DNA of 64,000 nucleotides from the NCBI RefSeq assembly GCF_001456025.1, contig NZ_LMTZ01000162.1, forward strand, positions 62,001 through 126,000. Direction: 5' to 3'. The notes below the pieces were generated by a model. The model did no database searches. It had not been told where the DNA came from and saw nothing but the letters and a program-made list of their open reading frames with translations. The translations under genes were made by a program, and so were the position numbers. Source of the stretch: Mastigocoleus testarum BC008 (GTDB taxonomy: Bacteria; Cyanobacteriota; Cyanobacteriia; Cyanobacteriales; Nostocaceae). Positions 18,931-28,921 of the stretch are shown here, in pieces; position 1 is the first letter of the stretch; every line of letters starts with the position of its first letter.

Positions 18931-19263
18931 CTATGAGCCAAGTTTAAAGGCTTCAACACATATACCGTAGGTAAAACCGATTTTCAGAGAGTTTAACAGT
19001 TCTATCCATAACGCACGTCTATCCTTCCAAGCGCGGATATAGAATACTCTGCTGGTAACTTCCATCATTAGTACTAAGATACCAGAGATTAAAATATCTG
19101 TATCACCTTCTTGACCAGCAACTGTAGTAAGTGCTGTACTCAGAAAAAATCCGAATAGAAAAGTGATAATCAGCAAAGATATTCGTCGCCAAGGATTAAA
19201 GAACCATCTTCGTAAACGAACAAGGACAGCATCTACTAAGTTATTAAGACGGGTATTTTGCAT
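18931..19263 (-). CDS. ycf20: Ycf20-like membrane protein (DUF565)
   Basis: This 110-aa protein matches the Ycf20/DUF565 family of cyanobacteria and chloroplasts. The family signature FFNPWRRISLLIITFLFGFFLSTAL covers residues about 20-45 (shown in part), forming the first transmembrane helix. A second hydrophobic segment (ILISGILVLMMEVTSRVFYI) and the conserved WKDRRALWIELLNSLKIGFTYG end follow. In green algae and plants Ycf20 homologues affect non-photochemical quenching. The cyanobacterial function is not established. It is 86 bases from the glycerate kinase gene on the same strand, so co-transcription is possible. Confidence 0.88.
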   Translation of the reverse strand: MQNTRLNNLVDAVLVRLRRWFFNPWRRISLLIITFLFGFFLSTALTTVAGQEGDTDILISGILVLMMEVTSRVFYIRAWKDRRALWIELLNSLKIGFTYGICVEAFKLGS

Positions 19264-20429
19264 CTAGTTAACCTGCGGATATCAAGATTTTGTCGCAACC
19301 TTATATTTAGATTGTTTGGGAAAATTAACATTCTGTTGATCGACCCTGTCCAGTCCAATAACAGAAGGTTTTTTGAATCGGATCTACACACTCATCATAC
19401 GATCTCATCTTACTCTACATATATTAATTAATCTTTGAATCTACTGGGCAGCTCTTCACTTCACAATAATCTCGTATATTTGAAAATATCAATAATTAAT
19501 ATTATTTCACAATATAAACTTACTCAAAAACATTTCTTTATCGAAAGCTTGAAGGATTAAGGATTATAAAAATTAAAACTACTTTGATAACTAATAATCT
19601 TCATGATAAGTAAATGATTTTGATATAAAGCCATTCAAGTTTATTTGAACTTTGGATTAAGCTAATATATTGCCGAATAAATTGAGTAAAATTAAATTAA
19701 ATTTTTAATATCTCTAAATTAAAAACTTGATTGTTTAGAGAATTATTTAGCACTTATAAAGTTGAATTTCATACGTTTAAATATGCAAAACCTTGTTTTT
19801 AGTTTACACAAAAAATATGGTTTGTCAGTATATTTTGTGCCAGACTATTAATTAAGCATAGTAGATTAACTTTGAAATAAATACAAAAGCAAGCAAATGT
19901 TTAGAGGGATTAAAGTTATTAGCAGATAATTATTTTATTCTCCTAATACAAGGCCGTTAATATAAGGATTTTAGCCTTTTAAATATAGCGTTAACTATGC
20001 CACTCCAGTCATTGAGTATCAATGAGATAATTTAGTAATTTTGAACTTATAGCAGAGTCTATGAAAAACACTAATTAAAACTCTGATTATTAAATAGAAT
20101 TTTGAGTAGTAATCATTTATAAATTTAGGGTGTTTAAAAATGTTTTTAAAATTAGTTTTAGACAAATTAGTGCTTGTTAGTTATTAGCACTTATTAATTT
20201 CCATTTGTAAATTAGCATTCAGTAATATAGGTAAATAATTTATAACACTAAAGCTTTACATTACCTATATTTAAAGCAGACGCAGATAGTTTATGTATTC
20301 TCAAATATTTGAATTATCTGCTTAATGAATGATTAGATATAATTTTTTGCTACATATCAATCGCAACAAATTTAATAATTTTTTAAGCGCAACACTTTTG
20401 AGAAAAAAATAGCGAGCGAGGAATCAATT
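19264..20429. other. 1.17-kb gene-free A+T-rich spacer
   Basis: I find no credible frame above about 40 codons, no repeat array and no strong hairpin. It separates the leftward ycf20/glycerate kinase genes from the rightward exoprotein gene, so both promoters must lie here. The last 120 bases are very A+T-rich, and a purine-rich GCGAGCGAGGAATC lies just before the exoprotein ATG (GAGGAA as its ribosome-binding site). Confidence 0.5.
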
Positions 20430-23210
20430 ATGACTGTTAACAGTGATGGTAAATTTTTTGCAGATTTCAATAGTGGTATACCGTCTGAATTTACTGTAGA
20501 TGCTGCAACTACCAATACAGAATCTGTTCAGAACTTTGATGGGAAAGGTACAAAAAGCAATGTTTTTTCAGGTAACTTTCTCCGGAATGTAACAGATGGA
20601 CCAGGAAACAAAACTACTCTAACTTTAGAGAATCTTCCTACCCATACCAGTGTTGATTTAAACTTTTTACTCGCAATTATTGATACTTGGGATGGAGATA
20701 TACCTGGATTTGGTAATGACTTTTTCAATGTAACCATTGATGGGGTCAGCATCTTCAAAGAAACATTGACCAACATTAATTTCAGTTCCCAAAGCTATAC
20801 TCCAGCAACGGGAGTAAAACTTGGTACTGACAACTTTTTCTCTGATACTAGTGGTTCATACCCTACTTCAAATGATTCTGCTTATGATATGGGCTTGGAC
20901 CCAATTTTTAATAACATTGTCCATACTGCAGATACATTAACTATTGAATGGTTTAGTGATGGTAGTGGTTGGGAAGGTAATCTTAGTAATAGAAATGAAT
21001 CTTGGGCGATCGATAACGTCGAAGTTATACTTAATGGACTTGATAAAGATGCACCTGGACTGATTAGTACAACCAAAGCTTTGAGTCCTGCGGATGATTC
21101 TACGAATGTTCCTAAGGATGCAAGTCTAGTTATTACATTTGATGAGGATGTTCGCGCTGCGGTAGGCAATATTATTATTAAAAATGCAGATGGTAGTATT
21201 TTTGAAAAAATTGATGCCAGCAGCGAACGGGTAACAACTCGTGGTAATACTGTTACAATTGACCCCATCAATGACTTCGTGGCTTCTACAGGTTACTACG
21301 TAGAGGTTGAAAGTGGAGCAATTGAAGATTTAGCAGGTAATGATTTTCTTGGTATTAGCGATCCAACAGTTTGGAATTTTATTACTGCTGCTGACCCTGA
21401 TACTACACCACCCGCAATAGATGGTATTAATGGCTTAAGTCCTGCAGATGATTCTACGGATGTTCCTAAAAACGCAAACCTAACGATCGCCTTTAATGAA
21501 AATATTCGAGCAGGAACAGGGAATATCATTATCAAAACTGCAGATGGTGATGTTGTTGAAATAATTGATATCAATAGCGATCGGGTAACAATCGATGATA
21601 ATACTGTCACCATTGACCCCATAAATGACTTCAATGCTTCTACAAATTACTATGTAGAGGTTGAAAATGAAGCAATTGAAGATTTAGCAGGTAATGATTT
21701 TCTTGGTATTAGCGATCCAACAGTTTGGAATTTTATTACTGCTGCGGACCCTGATACTACACCACCCGTAATAGATGGTATTAATGGCTTAAGTCCTGCA
21801 GATGATTCTACGGATGTTCCTAAAAACGCAAACCTAACGATCGCTTTTAATGAAAATGTTCGAGCGGGAACAGGGAATATCATTATCAAAACTGCAGATG
21901 GTGATGTTGTTGAAATAATTGATATTAATAGCGATCGGGTAATAATCGATGAAAATACTGTCAAAATCGACCCCACAAATGATTTTGCAACCTCTACAAG
22001 TTATTACGTAGAAATTGAAAGTGGAGCAATTGAAGATTTAGCAGGTAATGATTTTTCTGGTATTAGTAATTCTCAGACTTGGAATTTCACCACTTCTTTA
22101 CCTTCCAATGAAGCACTTCCAGAATTAGAAGTAGACGATAATGGTGTATTTCGGGTTGTTGGAGAAACTTCAAAAAGAGCTAATCTGAAAGCTCAATTTA
22201 TTAGCAGTCATGCTACTTACATCAATGAATTAGGTGTATTTGTAGTTAATGATGAACGGGGTACGATTATTGACCCCAAAACCAAAGCATCTTTAACTCC
22301 TGATGCTGGAGATGATTACATTCAAGCAGCTTTAAAACAGTCAAAAGTTTTGTTTTCTGCACTCCCACAAGAAGCTAATGGTTTTGACTCTACAGAGCTT
22401 TCTCGTACTATTGAAGGATTTGATGGTAAAGGCTTTAGTAGTGGCGATCGCTTGGTATTTTATTTGGTATCAAACTCTACTACTGATACTGTTCTTGGCG
22501 GTAAAAGCTCAACTGAGAAAGTTTTATTAGGTGCTACTTTTGATAGTGATACCTTTCATCCAGTAAAAGTTACTTCAGAAGATGATGGAGGATTTAATCT
22601 CTCTTGGGAAGACGAAATTGGTGGTGGTGATGGATCTTTTGAAGATCTAGTTGTAAAACTCCAACTGACTGAAGAGCCAATTGCTAAAGGGACAGAAAGT
22701 CAAGGTGACCATCCTGCAGAATTAATCGATCTTAGGGGTGAGTCAGGATTAGTTAATTTCAACTATTCCGTATACAGAGAAGCTGAATACAACAATGAAG
22801 TTTACTTGTATCAAATTGATAATCCAGAAGGTTTAATCGGTAGTTTGGATCCCAACAATTCAAGCAAGAGTGATTATCTCCAAGCCGCTCTCGATAACGT
22901 TGTGAAGGATCAGGTAACAGGCGAAGTCATTAAATTTACTGCTGAAAATAACAGCACCCATAATGGAAGTGCTAGTGTTGAGGGTGGTGCGCTTTTTGCT
23001 CCCATTATTATTATTAACGGAACCCTCGAACAACTTACTGATGGAGATAACAATAACGATCCAGAAGTTTACTTCCCATATATGGGAGCGAACTCGGATG
23101 GATTTGACCATGTTAATTTATTAGGCGATAACACCTTTGGCTTTGAGGATACGAATTCCAATAGTGATAAAGATTACAACGACCTGATTGTTGATATTGA
23201 CTTTGTTTAA
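20430..23210 (+). CDS. Large Big_5 / DUF4114-type exoprotein
   Basis: This 926-aa acidic, Asp/Gly/Thr/Ser-rich protein is almost free of Cys. The N-terminal region (about 5-205) is a beta-rich domain of unknown type, with several D-x-D/GND sites. Three consecutive SbsA Ig-like (Big_5) domains follow (about 215-565), each with SPADDSTxVPKxAxLxIxF, GNIIIK and EDLAGNDFxGIS. Two DUF4114-like modules occupy the C-terminus, one with SGDRLVFYLV and one ending in SDKDYNDLIVDIDFV. No classical Sec signal peptide is visible. Cyanobacterial proteins of this kind commonly leave through TolC-dependent type I secretion. A surface or sheath role is inferred. The ATG has a GAGGAA site 9 bases upstream. Confidence 0.8.
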   Translation: MTVNSDGKFFADFNSGIPSEFTVDAATTNTESVQNFDGKGTKSNVFSGNFLRNVTDGPGNKTTLTLENLPTHTSVDLNFLLAIIDTWDGDIPGFGNDFFNVTIDGVSIFKETLTNINFSSQSYTPATGVKLGTDNFFSDTSGSYPTSNDSAYDMGLDPIFNNIVHTADTLTIEWFSDGSGWEGNLSNRNESWAIDNVEVILNGLDKDAPGLISTTKALSPADDSTNVPKDASLVITFDEDVRAAVGNIIIKNADGSIFEKIDASSERVTTRGNTVTIDPINDFVASTGYYVEVESGAIEDLAGNDFLGISDPTVWNFITAADPDTTPPAIDGINGLSPADDSTDVPKNANLTIAFNENIRAGTGNIIIKTADGDVVEIIDINSDRVTIDDNTVTIDPINDFNASTNYYVEVENEAIEDLAGNDFLGISDPTVWNFITAADPDTTPPVIDGINGLSPADDSTDVPKNANLTIAFNENVRAGTGNIIIKTADGDVVEIIDINSDRVIIDENTVKIDPTNDFATSTSYYVEIESGAIEDLAGNDFSGISNSQTWNFTTSLPSNEALPELEVDDNGVFRVVGETSKRANLKAQFISSHATYINELGVFVVNDERGTIIDPKTKASLTPDAGDDYIQAALKQSKVLFSALPQEANGFDSTELSRTIEGFDGKGFSSGDRLVFYLVSNSTTDTVLGGKSSTEKVLLGATFDSDTFHPVKVTSEDDGGFNLSWEDEIGGGDGSFEDLVVKLQLTEEPIAKGTESQGDHPAELIDLRGESGLVNFNYSVYREAEYNNEVYLYQIDNPEGLIGSLDPNNSSKSDYLQAALDNVVKDQVTGEVIKFTAENNSTHNGSASVEGGALFAPIIIINGTLEQLTDGDNNNDPEVYFPYMGANSDGFDHVNLLGDNTFGFEDTNSNSDKDYNDLIVDIDFV
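21399..22106 (+). repeat. Tandem 354-bp coding repeat (Big_5 domains 2 and 3)
   Basis: Two adjacent 354-base units (118 codons; boundary at 21752/21753) are nearly identical through most of their length, both starting GATACTACACCACCC. A third, more diverged unit precedes them. The near-identity indicates recent duplication or gene conversion inside the gene. Confidence 0.85.
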
Positions 23211-23278
23211 TATTTGTTCTTGCAACTTTGTTCTAGTAACTGATTCGTAATTTCTACTTATTTTCAATTTTTATTCTT

Positions 23279-23303
23279 AGAGGCGTAGCAGTGCTGCGTC
23301 TCT
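23279..23303 (+). repeat. Hairpin repeat AGAGGCGTAGCA-g-TGCTGCGTCTCT
   Basis: The arms pair with two G-U wobbles. A related, better-paired copy lies at 40468-40488 (AGACGTAGCA/TGCTACGTCT). It sits downstream of the exoprotein gene and could serve as its transcription end, although a T-run is missing. Confidence 0.55.
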
Positions 23304-23424
23304 ACGTTTATGCTTTAAAGTACTTTTACTATAGTTGACTTTAAATGTATTCCAAATAAAGGCAACTATTATTAAGTTACCAACGACTATTGACTAGAAA
23401 CGACCGAGTAATGACTATTAATTA

Positions 23425-25323
23425 ATGACTAGTGCTTTAAACCAGTGGTGTGGAAATATGGCAAAACGTCCAGTCTTAGCTGTGACTCTTTCAGTTTTAT
23501 GGTTAATTCTAATTGGTGGGATAGCTTACATTTGGCATTTGGGTAGTATTGGCTTAGTTGATGAAACAGAGCCGTTATTTGCTGAAGCTTCCCGTCAAAT
23601 GTTGGTTACTGGTGATTGGATCACACCATTTTTTAATGGCGAAACTCGTTTTGATAAACCAGCTTTGATTTATTGGTGTCAGGCGATCGCCTATGCAGCG
23701 ATCGGTGTCAATGAGTGGGCGGTACGCTTACCTTCTGCACTTGCAGCAATTGGATTAATTTCTCTGGCTTTTTACACTTTAGTATGGCAGCAAGCACAAG
23801 AAGATCGACTACTCCAACTTCATCATTCCAATCGTCGTTGGTTAGTAGCTGGTCTAGCTACAGCTATGATAGCGTTTAACCCACAAATGATAGTTTGGGG
23901 AAGAATAGGTGTTTCCGATATGCTGCTGACTGGATGCATCGCATCTGCTTTACTATGCTTTTTCCTCGGTTACGCTAGCAACGATCCAAAATTTTCTTCC
24001 CACAGGAAGTCCACTAGGAATAAATTTTCAATACTTAGTTTTTTCCCTTCTGGTTGGTATTTAGCTTTTTATATTTTAATTGGGGCAGCAATTTTAACCA
24101 AAGGTCCTGTAGGAATTGTTTTACCAGGATTAATTGTTTGTCTATTTCTATTTTATTTAGGTAATTTTATTAAAGTTTGGCAGGAAGCAAAACCACTGGG
24201 AGGTTTATTAATTGTCGCCGCGATCGCACTTCCTTGGTATATATTAGTTGCCTTACAAAACGGTTCTAACTACATAGATTCATTTTTTGGTTACCACAAT
24301 GTAGAGCGTTTCACTAGCGTAGTTAATCGTCATTCTGCACCTTGGTATTTTTACTTTGTTGTGGTTTTAGTTGGTTTTGCCCCATATGCAGTGTATTTAC
24401 CTGCAGCAATGGCAAAACTTAATTTTTGGAATTTGAAGTATTGGCGTTCCCAACCTCGTTCTCAACAATTGGGATTATTTGCTTTGACTTGGTTTTTAGG
24501 AGTATTTGGCTTTTTTACAATTGCAGTTACTAAACTACCAAGTTATGTTTTACCTTTAATGCCAGCCGCTGCAATTTTAATTGCCTTATTCTGGGGCGAT
24601 TGTATGATTTCTTCCGCCAAATCCCAAGCTTCTGAATCTAGGAATTTTAGCTCCCCAACTTCAAACTCTAAAGCTTCAAACTCTAAAACTTCTATTTTTT
24701 GGAGTGGTTGGTTTAATGTCGCATTTTCATCTATATTAGCAGTTGTACTTTACTATATTCCCCAAATAATTGGTGAAGACCCAGCAGCTCCAGATTTTCG
24801 GGAATTATTGCAACAGTCTGGTTATAACATTATCGGCAGTATAATTTGGCTAATTTGTGCGATCGCATTAGCTGTCTTGCTCATACGTCGTACTTGGCGT
24901 CCCCTGATAGCTGTCAATCTTGTTGCATTTGCTGCATTTTTCCTTCTTGTATTGACACCATCTTTATATTTGATGGATAGCCAACGTCAGTTACCATTGC
25001 GAGAATTATCTGCTCTTGCAGTGCAAAATCAGCAACCAGGCGAAGAATTAATGATGGTGGGATTTAAAAAACCTACCGTTGTTTTCTACACTCAAAGTCC
25101 GGTGAATTACATTAAACAAAATCGAGCTGCGGGGGAATATATCCAGAAACAAAAGCTTCAAAAAGAAGAAAATCAAGCATCACAAACTCAAGAATCAAGT
25201 TCAGATTCTATCTTGATTATTACTCAACCAAAGAAACTTCCCAAAATGGGCTTAAAAGCATCCGATTATCAAGATTTAGGTCGCAAAGGCGCATATCAAT
25301 TAATTCGAGTTCCTTTAACCTGA
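23425..25323 (+). CDS. GT39/ArnT-like membrane glycosyltransferase
   Basis: This 632-aa polytopic protein resembles ArnT and dolichyl-phosphate mannosyltransferases (GT-C fold). It would transfer a sugar from a lipid-linked donor to an acceptor on the outer face of the membrane. After a first transmembrane helix (about 18-40), the extracytoplasmic acidic motif GLVDETEPLFAEASRQM carries the catalytic Asp/Glu. DWITPFFNGETRFDKPALIYW follows, as in ArnT relatives. About ten further hydrophobic segments and a C-terminal soluble part with VGFKKPTVVFYTQSPVNYI complete it. Donor and acceptor are unknown. It is oriented with the exoprotein gene 215 bases upstream, so glycosylation of surface material is possible but unproven. 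Confidence 0.85.
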   Translation: MTSALNQWCGNMAKRPVLAVTLSVLWLILIGGIAYIWHLGSIGLVDETEPLFAEASRQMLVTGDWITPFFNGETRFDKPALIYWCQAIAYAAIGVNEWAVRLPSALAAIGLISLAFYTLVWQQAQEDRLLQLHHSNRRWLVAGLATAMIAFNPQMIVWGRIGVSDMLLTGCIASALLCFFLGYASNDPKFSSHRKSTRNKFSILSFFPSGWYLAFYILIGAAILTKGPVGIVLPGLIVCLFLFYLGNFIKVWQEAKPLGGLLIVAAIALPWYILVALQNGSNYIDSFFGYHNVERFTSVVNRHSAPWYFYFVVVLVGFAPYAVYLPAAMAKLNFWNLKYWRSQPRSQQLGLFALTWFLGVFGFFTIAVTKLPSYVLPLMPAAAILIALFWGDCMISSAKSQASESRNFSSPTSNSKASNSKTSIFWSGWFNVAFSSILAVVLYYIPQIIGEDPAAPDFRELLQQSGYNIIGSIIWLICAIALAVLLIRRTWRPLIAVNLVAFAAFFLLVLTPSLYLMDSQRQLPLRELSALAVQNQQPGEELMMVGFKKPTVVFYTQSPVNYIKQNRAAGEYIQKQKLQKEENQASQTQESSSDSILIITQPKKLPKMGLKASDYQDLGRKGAYQLIRVPLT

Positions 25324-25401
25324 GTTTGTTGATGAAATTCCCGAAATTCTCAATATTTTTCAGAATTCCTTTAATCAACACAGACTAGATTTTTTTACTC
25401 C

Positions 25402-25442
25402 AAATCGCCAGTCGCCAATTTCCAATCCCCAATCCCCAATCT
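25402..25442 (+). repeat. Short tandem repeat (CCAATCC / CCAGTCG units)
   Basis: Imperfect heptamers CGCCAGT, CGCCAAT, TTCCAAT, CCCCAAT and CCCCAAT lie in the 120-base gap between the convergent glycosyltransferase and hybrid-kinase genes. Confidence 0.65.
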
Positions 25443-25444
25443 TC

Positions 25445-28400
25445 CTAACTCAAAGCTTGATAAATTCGATTTAAAAGCTCTTCCATAGGAATTGAACGTG
25501 GCAAAATTTCGCTAATGATTGTCCCCAAAAGTTTCTCTAAAGCTTCAGGATATTCAATTTCTGTGTGATTTTCCTGAGGAGATTTCCGGTTATTTGATTT
25601 TGATTTAGCTGAATTTAATCGACGATCTAAAATTATAATTGGTGGTAAATTAAATTCTAATTCTTCTAAGGCTTCTAAGGATAATAATACTTCTTCTTCT
25701 TTAGATTTATCACCCACACAAATCAATAATAAATCAACGTTTTGATGGCGAATTTGCTGAACTATTTCTGACCAATCAATACTAATCTCTGCTTTAAAAC
25801 CAGCTGTTTGAAGATACTGAATCAAAGCTTGAAACCATTCCGAACCGAGAGATGCAGTTTGTGATTTTTGTATTTCTTCAGTTTTTTGTAAATTTTGTTC
25901 AGTTATATTTTTATGAGTTATATCTATATCCTTAACAGACTTATGAGTTTCGTCCCTTCTACTTTTTGCAGTGAATAAATAATTTATGATTGCTGCTAAT
26001 TCAACCACTAAAATACTCGGCGGACAACAAACCCCAGCTGCAATTTGCAGCACTGATAATAAAGCATTTGTTTGATTGCTATTTTGTAGCTGATTGTTTG
26101 CTGATAATAAGCAGGGAAACACTGACAGACTAGAAATATTTGAAGCAGCTTGTGTATTAGTAATATTGCAGGTGACAAGTGGTATGCTTGCTAAACGTTT
26201 TTTTGTTGCAAGTTTTTGTAAATAACTTTCAGGGTTAGCAACTTCCGTATCCAGCAGTACAACATCAAATTTCCAAACTCGAGCTAATAATTCGGCTTGA
26301 TCTAAATCATCAACCTCAATAACTCGGTGATCGGATAATGAAGGTCGGGAATTAGTAGATATTATCTCCGAATTTACCAACCGCAAAATTCGTAAAGGAG
26401 TATTTGAAGAACTGCTATCGCACAGACCTTTACTGCTGCGGGCTACTTTCTCTGGTGCAATACAAAATTTTTCTAAGAGTGGAGCTAACAGTTGATGTTG
26501 CACTGGTAGACTCAAAAAAGCATCAGCTTGTTTTGCGTATGCTTTCTCCTTATCAGCTGCTGTCGCAGTAACAATGACTGGGATATGACGCGTTTCCCCA
26601 TCTGACTTAATTAAGGTGAGTACATCCCAACCCGATAGTAGAGGTAGAAAAGGATTAAGGAAAATTGCTTTTGGTTGTAAGCGACGTGCTTTTTCCACCG
26701 CTTCACATCCAGCTCTGGCGACAATAACACGATAACCCAGACTCCGTAAGTGTTTTGTTAGGTCTTCAATATATCGAGCTATCGGTTCTACTACTAGTAT
26801 TAGTCTTTGTGAAGATGTTAAATGATGGGAAGATGAAGTGAGGGGGGAATGATGGTTTGATTTTGTCTCCGTGGCGTTCAAGAATCCAGCTTCCGAATCG
26901 CTAACATTAGTGTTAGGAGGAGAAGGAGGAAGCAATAGTGTAAAGTTACTACCCTGACCTTCATTACTCAGGAAACTGACATCTCCGCCATGTAATCTTG
27001 CTAACGCTCTAGTTAATACTAGTCCTAATCCCGTACCCTCAAATTGTCGAGTCATGGGATTTTCGAGCTGTTGAAATTTTTGAAATATTAGATGTTGTTG
27101 ATGTTCGGGTATACCAATTCCTGTGTCCCAAACATTAAAAGCGATCCACCCCTCCCAACGACTTACGGACAATCCAATTTCACCACCGGCTTCTGTGAAT
27201 TTTAAAGCATTGGAAAGTAAGTGTAACAACATTTGTCGCAGGCGCAGTTCATCGGCGACAATCTCATCTAAACCTGCTTCTATGGAAAGGTCTAACTGAT
27301 GCTCCGAAGCTAATTCTTCTGGTTGTTGATGAGTTGTTTGTTTGCTCCGATCATGGATGATTTTTGCCTCATTAATAGCACGTTCGCAAACTGCACGAAT
27401 TTTTACGGTAGTTAATGTTAAATCCATCTGACCGGTTTCCATTCGGGTCAAATCTAAAATGTCATTAACTACGCTCATTAAATGTCTACCGCTTTGATGA
27501 ATTAGTCCAGCATAACGAGCTTGGCGTTCGTTTAATTTTCCTAATTGTTGATCGATTAGCAAACGCGATAGACCTAAAACAGCTGTTAGGGGGGTTTTTA
27601 ATTCATGACTAATACAAGCTAAAAATTCATCTTTTAAACGATTTAGTTGAATTAGATCGGCATTTTTAGCTGCCAATTCTTGAGATAATTGCTGTTGCTC
27701 TGTGATATCAGTAGCCAGCACCAACCATAAATCGGAGTGAATACTTGGGTCTTCAGTTCTATGAGTTTGACTTTCCTGTTGTGATCGATTCACAGAAATT
27801 TTCAATTCCTGACTATCCAAGGGTATTTTGGCAAATTGCCATACTCTTTCCCGTTCCCGTTCATCTTGAACCTGCACTATACAAGTACAAGTCCCTGTAG
27901 TAGCATCAAAAAAACAGCGATGTCCGGCATAGCTTTCATCGATATCTTCCTGTGTTACGGAACTTGGAGAATAATTGTCAGGTAAATCAAAATCACTTTG
28001 TTTTAATTGTGACTCGCGAAATCTAGATGAAGAATTTCCTGAAGAATATACGTCAATATTCGTTAATTTTTCTTTATTAAAATTATATTCTGTTTCTTGT
28101 TTATGTATTCTTGACGAAGCAGTACCTGCTGTAAAATATTCAACTTCAATCTTTTTGTTGTTTGGGGAGGATAATATTTCTTCTACTTCTCGCCTTACTC
28201 CTTCTGGATTTTTTAATTTACCCAGTTGTTGCCACCAAGCGGGATTTTGAGTTACGACTTCACCGGAACTTGTTTGTAACATTAAAGGCCAAGGCAAGCG
28301 CTCCAGTAACTGAACTAAAGATTGGTATTGTTTTGTTTTGTAAACACCAAATAATGATGAATCTTCTGAAATAACTGATTGGTCACTGCAATCGCTATTA

Positions 28401-28921
28401 ATGCTCTGTTGTGAAGGTTCTACATTTAACTTTAATGGCGATTGCTTTTTCTGTTTTTTTCGACGCAGCTTTACTAATCTTTGTAATAATTCCCAGCGAT
28501 CTAAAACTCCTAGGAACTTTCCATCTTTATCAACAATGGCTAACTCTAGATTAATATTCTTACCTATATATTCTTTTTCTAAAAATAAGCACAAATTTTC
28601 CCAGCTTATATCAACTGGTAATATTTTAATTGGGTTAAATATATCCGAATTTAAACTTGATATTGGTTGCTGCGAATCAAACAAATTATTTTCCCCAGAC
28701 TCGTTGTCAATTTCTGGGTCTTCTTGATAAATATCTGCGAATAAATATGTTACCACATGCCCCCGATCGAGAACCCCTATTGGATGTTGTTGCTCATTCA
28801 AGACAATTATGCGATCGCATCGCTCAGATTGCATCTTGAGTATCGTTGCCACTGTATCTGTCTCTGAGCAGCTTGGCACCGTTACAACCAATTCGTAAAG
28901 CGAGTACTTTAACATTGACAT
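25445..28921 (-). CDS. Hybrid sensor histidine kinase with CBS pair and degenerate receiver domains
   Basis: This 1158-aa protein has two N-terminal CBS motifs (about 10-60 and 95-150), which in other proteins bind adenine nucleotides. A linker and PAS-like region (about 195-410) follow. HisKA carries the phospho-acceptor H439 in CISHELKTPLT, and HATPase_c (about 545-670) has LLSNALKFT, DTGIGIP and GTGLGL. The C-terminus holds three receiver-like folds. In the first (about 700-820) the phospho-Asp position is Asn (AIFLNPFLPLLSG). The second keeps VVLLDTEV. The third (near QNVDLLLICVGDK) lacks a clear site. No membrane segment is seen, so it is a soluble sensor. It is transcribed away from kaiABC across a 1.4-kb gap. 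Confidence 0.88.
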   Translation of the reverse strand: MSMLKYSLYELVVTVPSCSETDTVATILKMQSERCDRIIVLNEQQHPIGVLDRGHVVTYLFADIYQEDPEIDNESGENNLFDSQQPISSLNSDIFNPIKILPVDISWENLCLFLEKEYIGKNINLELAIVDKDGKFLGVLDRWELLQRLVKLRRKKQKKQSPLKLNVEPSQQSINSDCSDQSVISEDSSLFGVYKTKQYQSLVQLLERLPWPLMLQTSSGEVVTQNPAWWQQLGKLKNPEGVRREVEEILSSPNNKKIEVEYFTAGTASSRIHKQETEYNFNKEKLTNIDVYSSGNSSSRFRESQLKQSDFDLPDNYSPSSVTQEDIDESYAGHRCFFDATTGTCTCIVQVQDERERERVWQFAKIPLDSQELKISVNRSQQESQTHRTEDPSIHSDLWLVLATDITEQQQLSQELAAKNADLIQLNRLKDEFLACISHELKTPLTAVLGLSRLLIDQQLGKLNERQARYAGLIHQSGRHLMSVVNDILDLTRMETGQMDLTLTTVKIRAVCERAINEAKIIHDRSKQTTHQQPEELASEHQLDLSIEAGLDEIVADELRLRQMLLHLLSNALKFTEAGGEIGLSVSRWEGWIAFNVWDTGIGIPEHQQHLIFQKFQQLENPMTRQFEGTGLGLVLTRALARLHGGDVSFLSNEGQGSNFTLLLPPSPPNTNVSDSEAGFLNATETKSNHHSPLTSSSHHLTSSQRLILVVEPIARYIEDLTKHLRSLGYRVIVARAGCEAVEKARRLQPKAIFLNPFLPLLSGWDVLTLIKSDGETRHIPVIVTATAADKEKAYAKQADAFLSLPVQHQLLAPLLEKFCIAPEKVARSSKGLCDSSSSNTPLRILRLVNSEIISTNSRPSLSDHRVIEVDDLDQAELLARVWKFDVVLLDTEVANPESYLQKLATKKRLASIPLVTCNITNTQAASNISSLSVFPCLLSANNQLQNSNQTNALLSVLQIAAGVCCPPSILVVELAAIINYLFTAKSRRDETHKSVKDIDITHKNITEQNLQKTEEIQKSQTASLGSEWFQALIQYLQTAGFKAEISIDWSEIVQQIRHQNVDLLLICVGDKSKEEEVLLSLEALEELEFNLPPIIILDRRLNSAKSKSNNRKSPQENHTEIEYPEALEKLLGTIISEILPRSIPMEELLNRIYQALS

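Noticed and set aside
20882..21976. Three repeated minus-strand frames (about 110-130 codons) opposite the exoprotein gene
   Set aside because: Their repetition only mirrors the 354-bp repeats of the real gene; no ribosome-binding sites.
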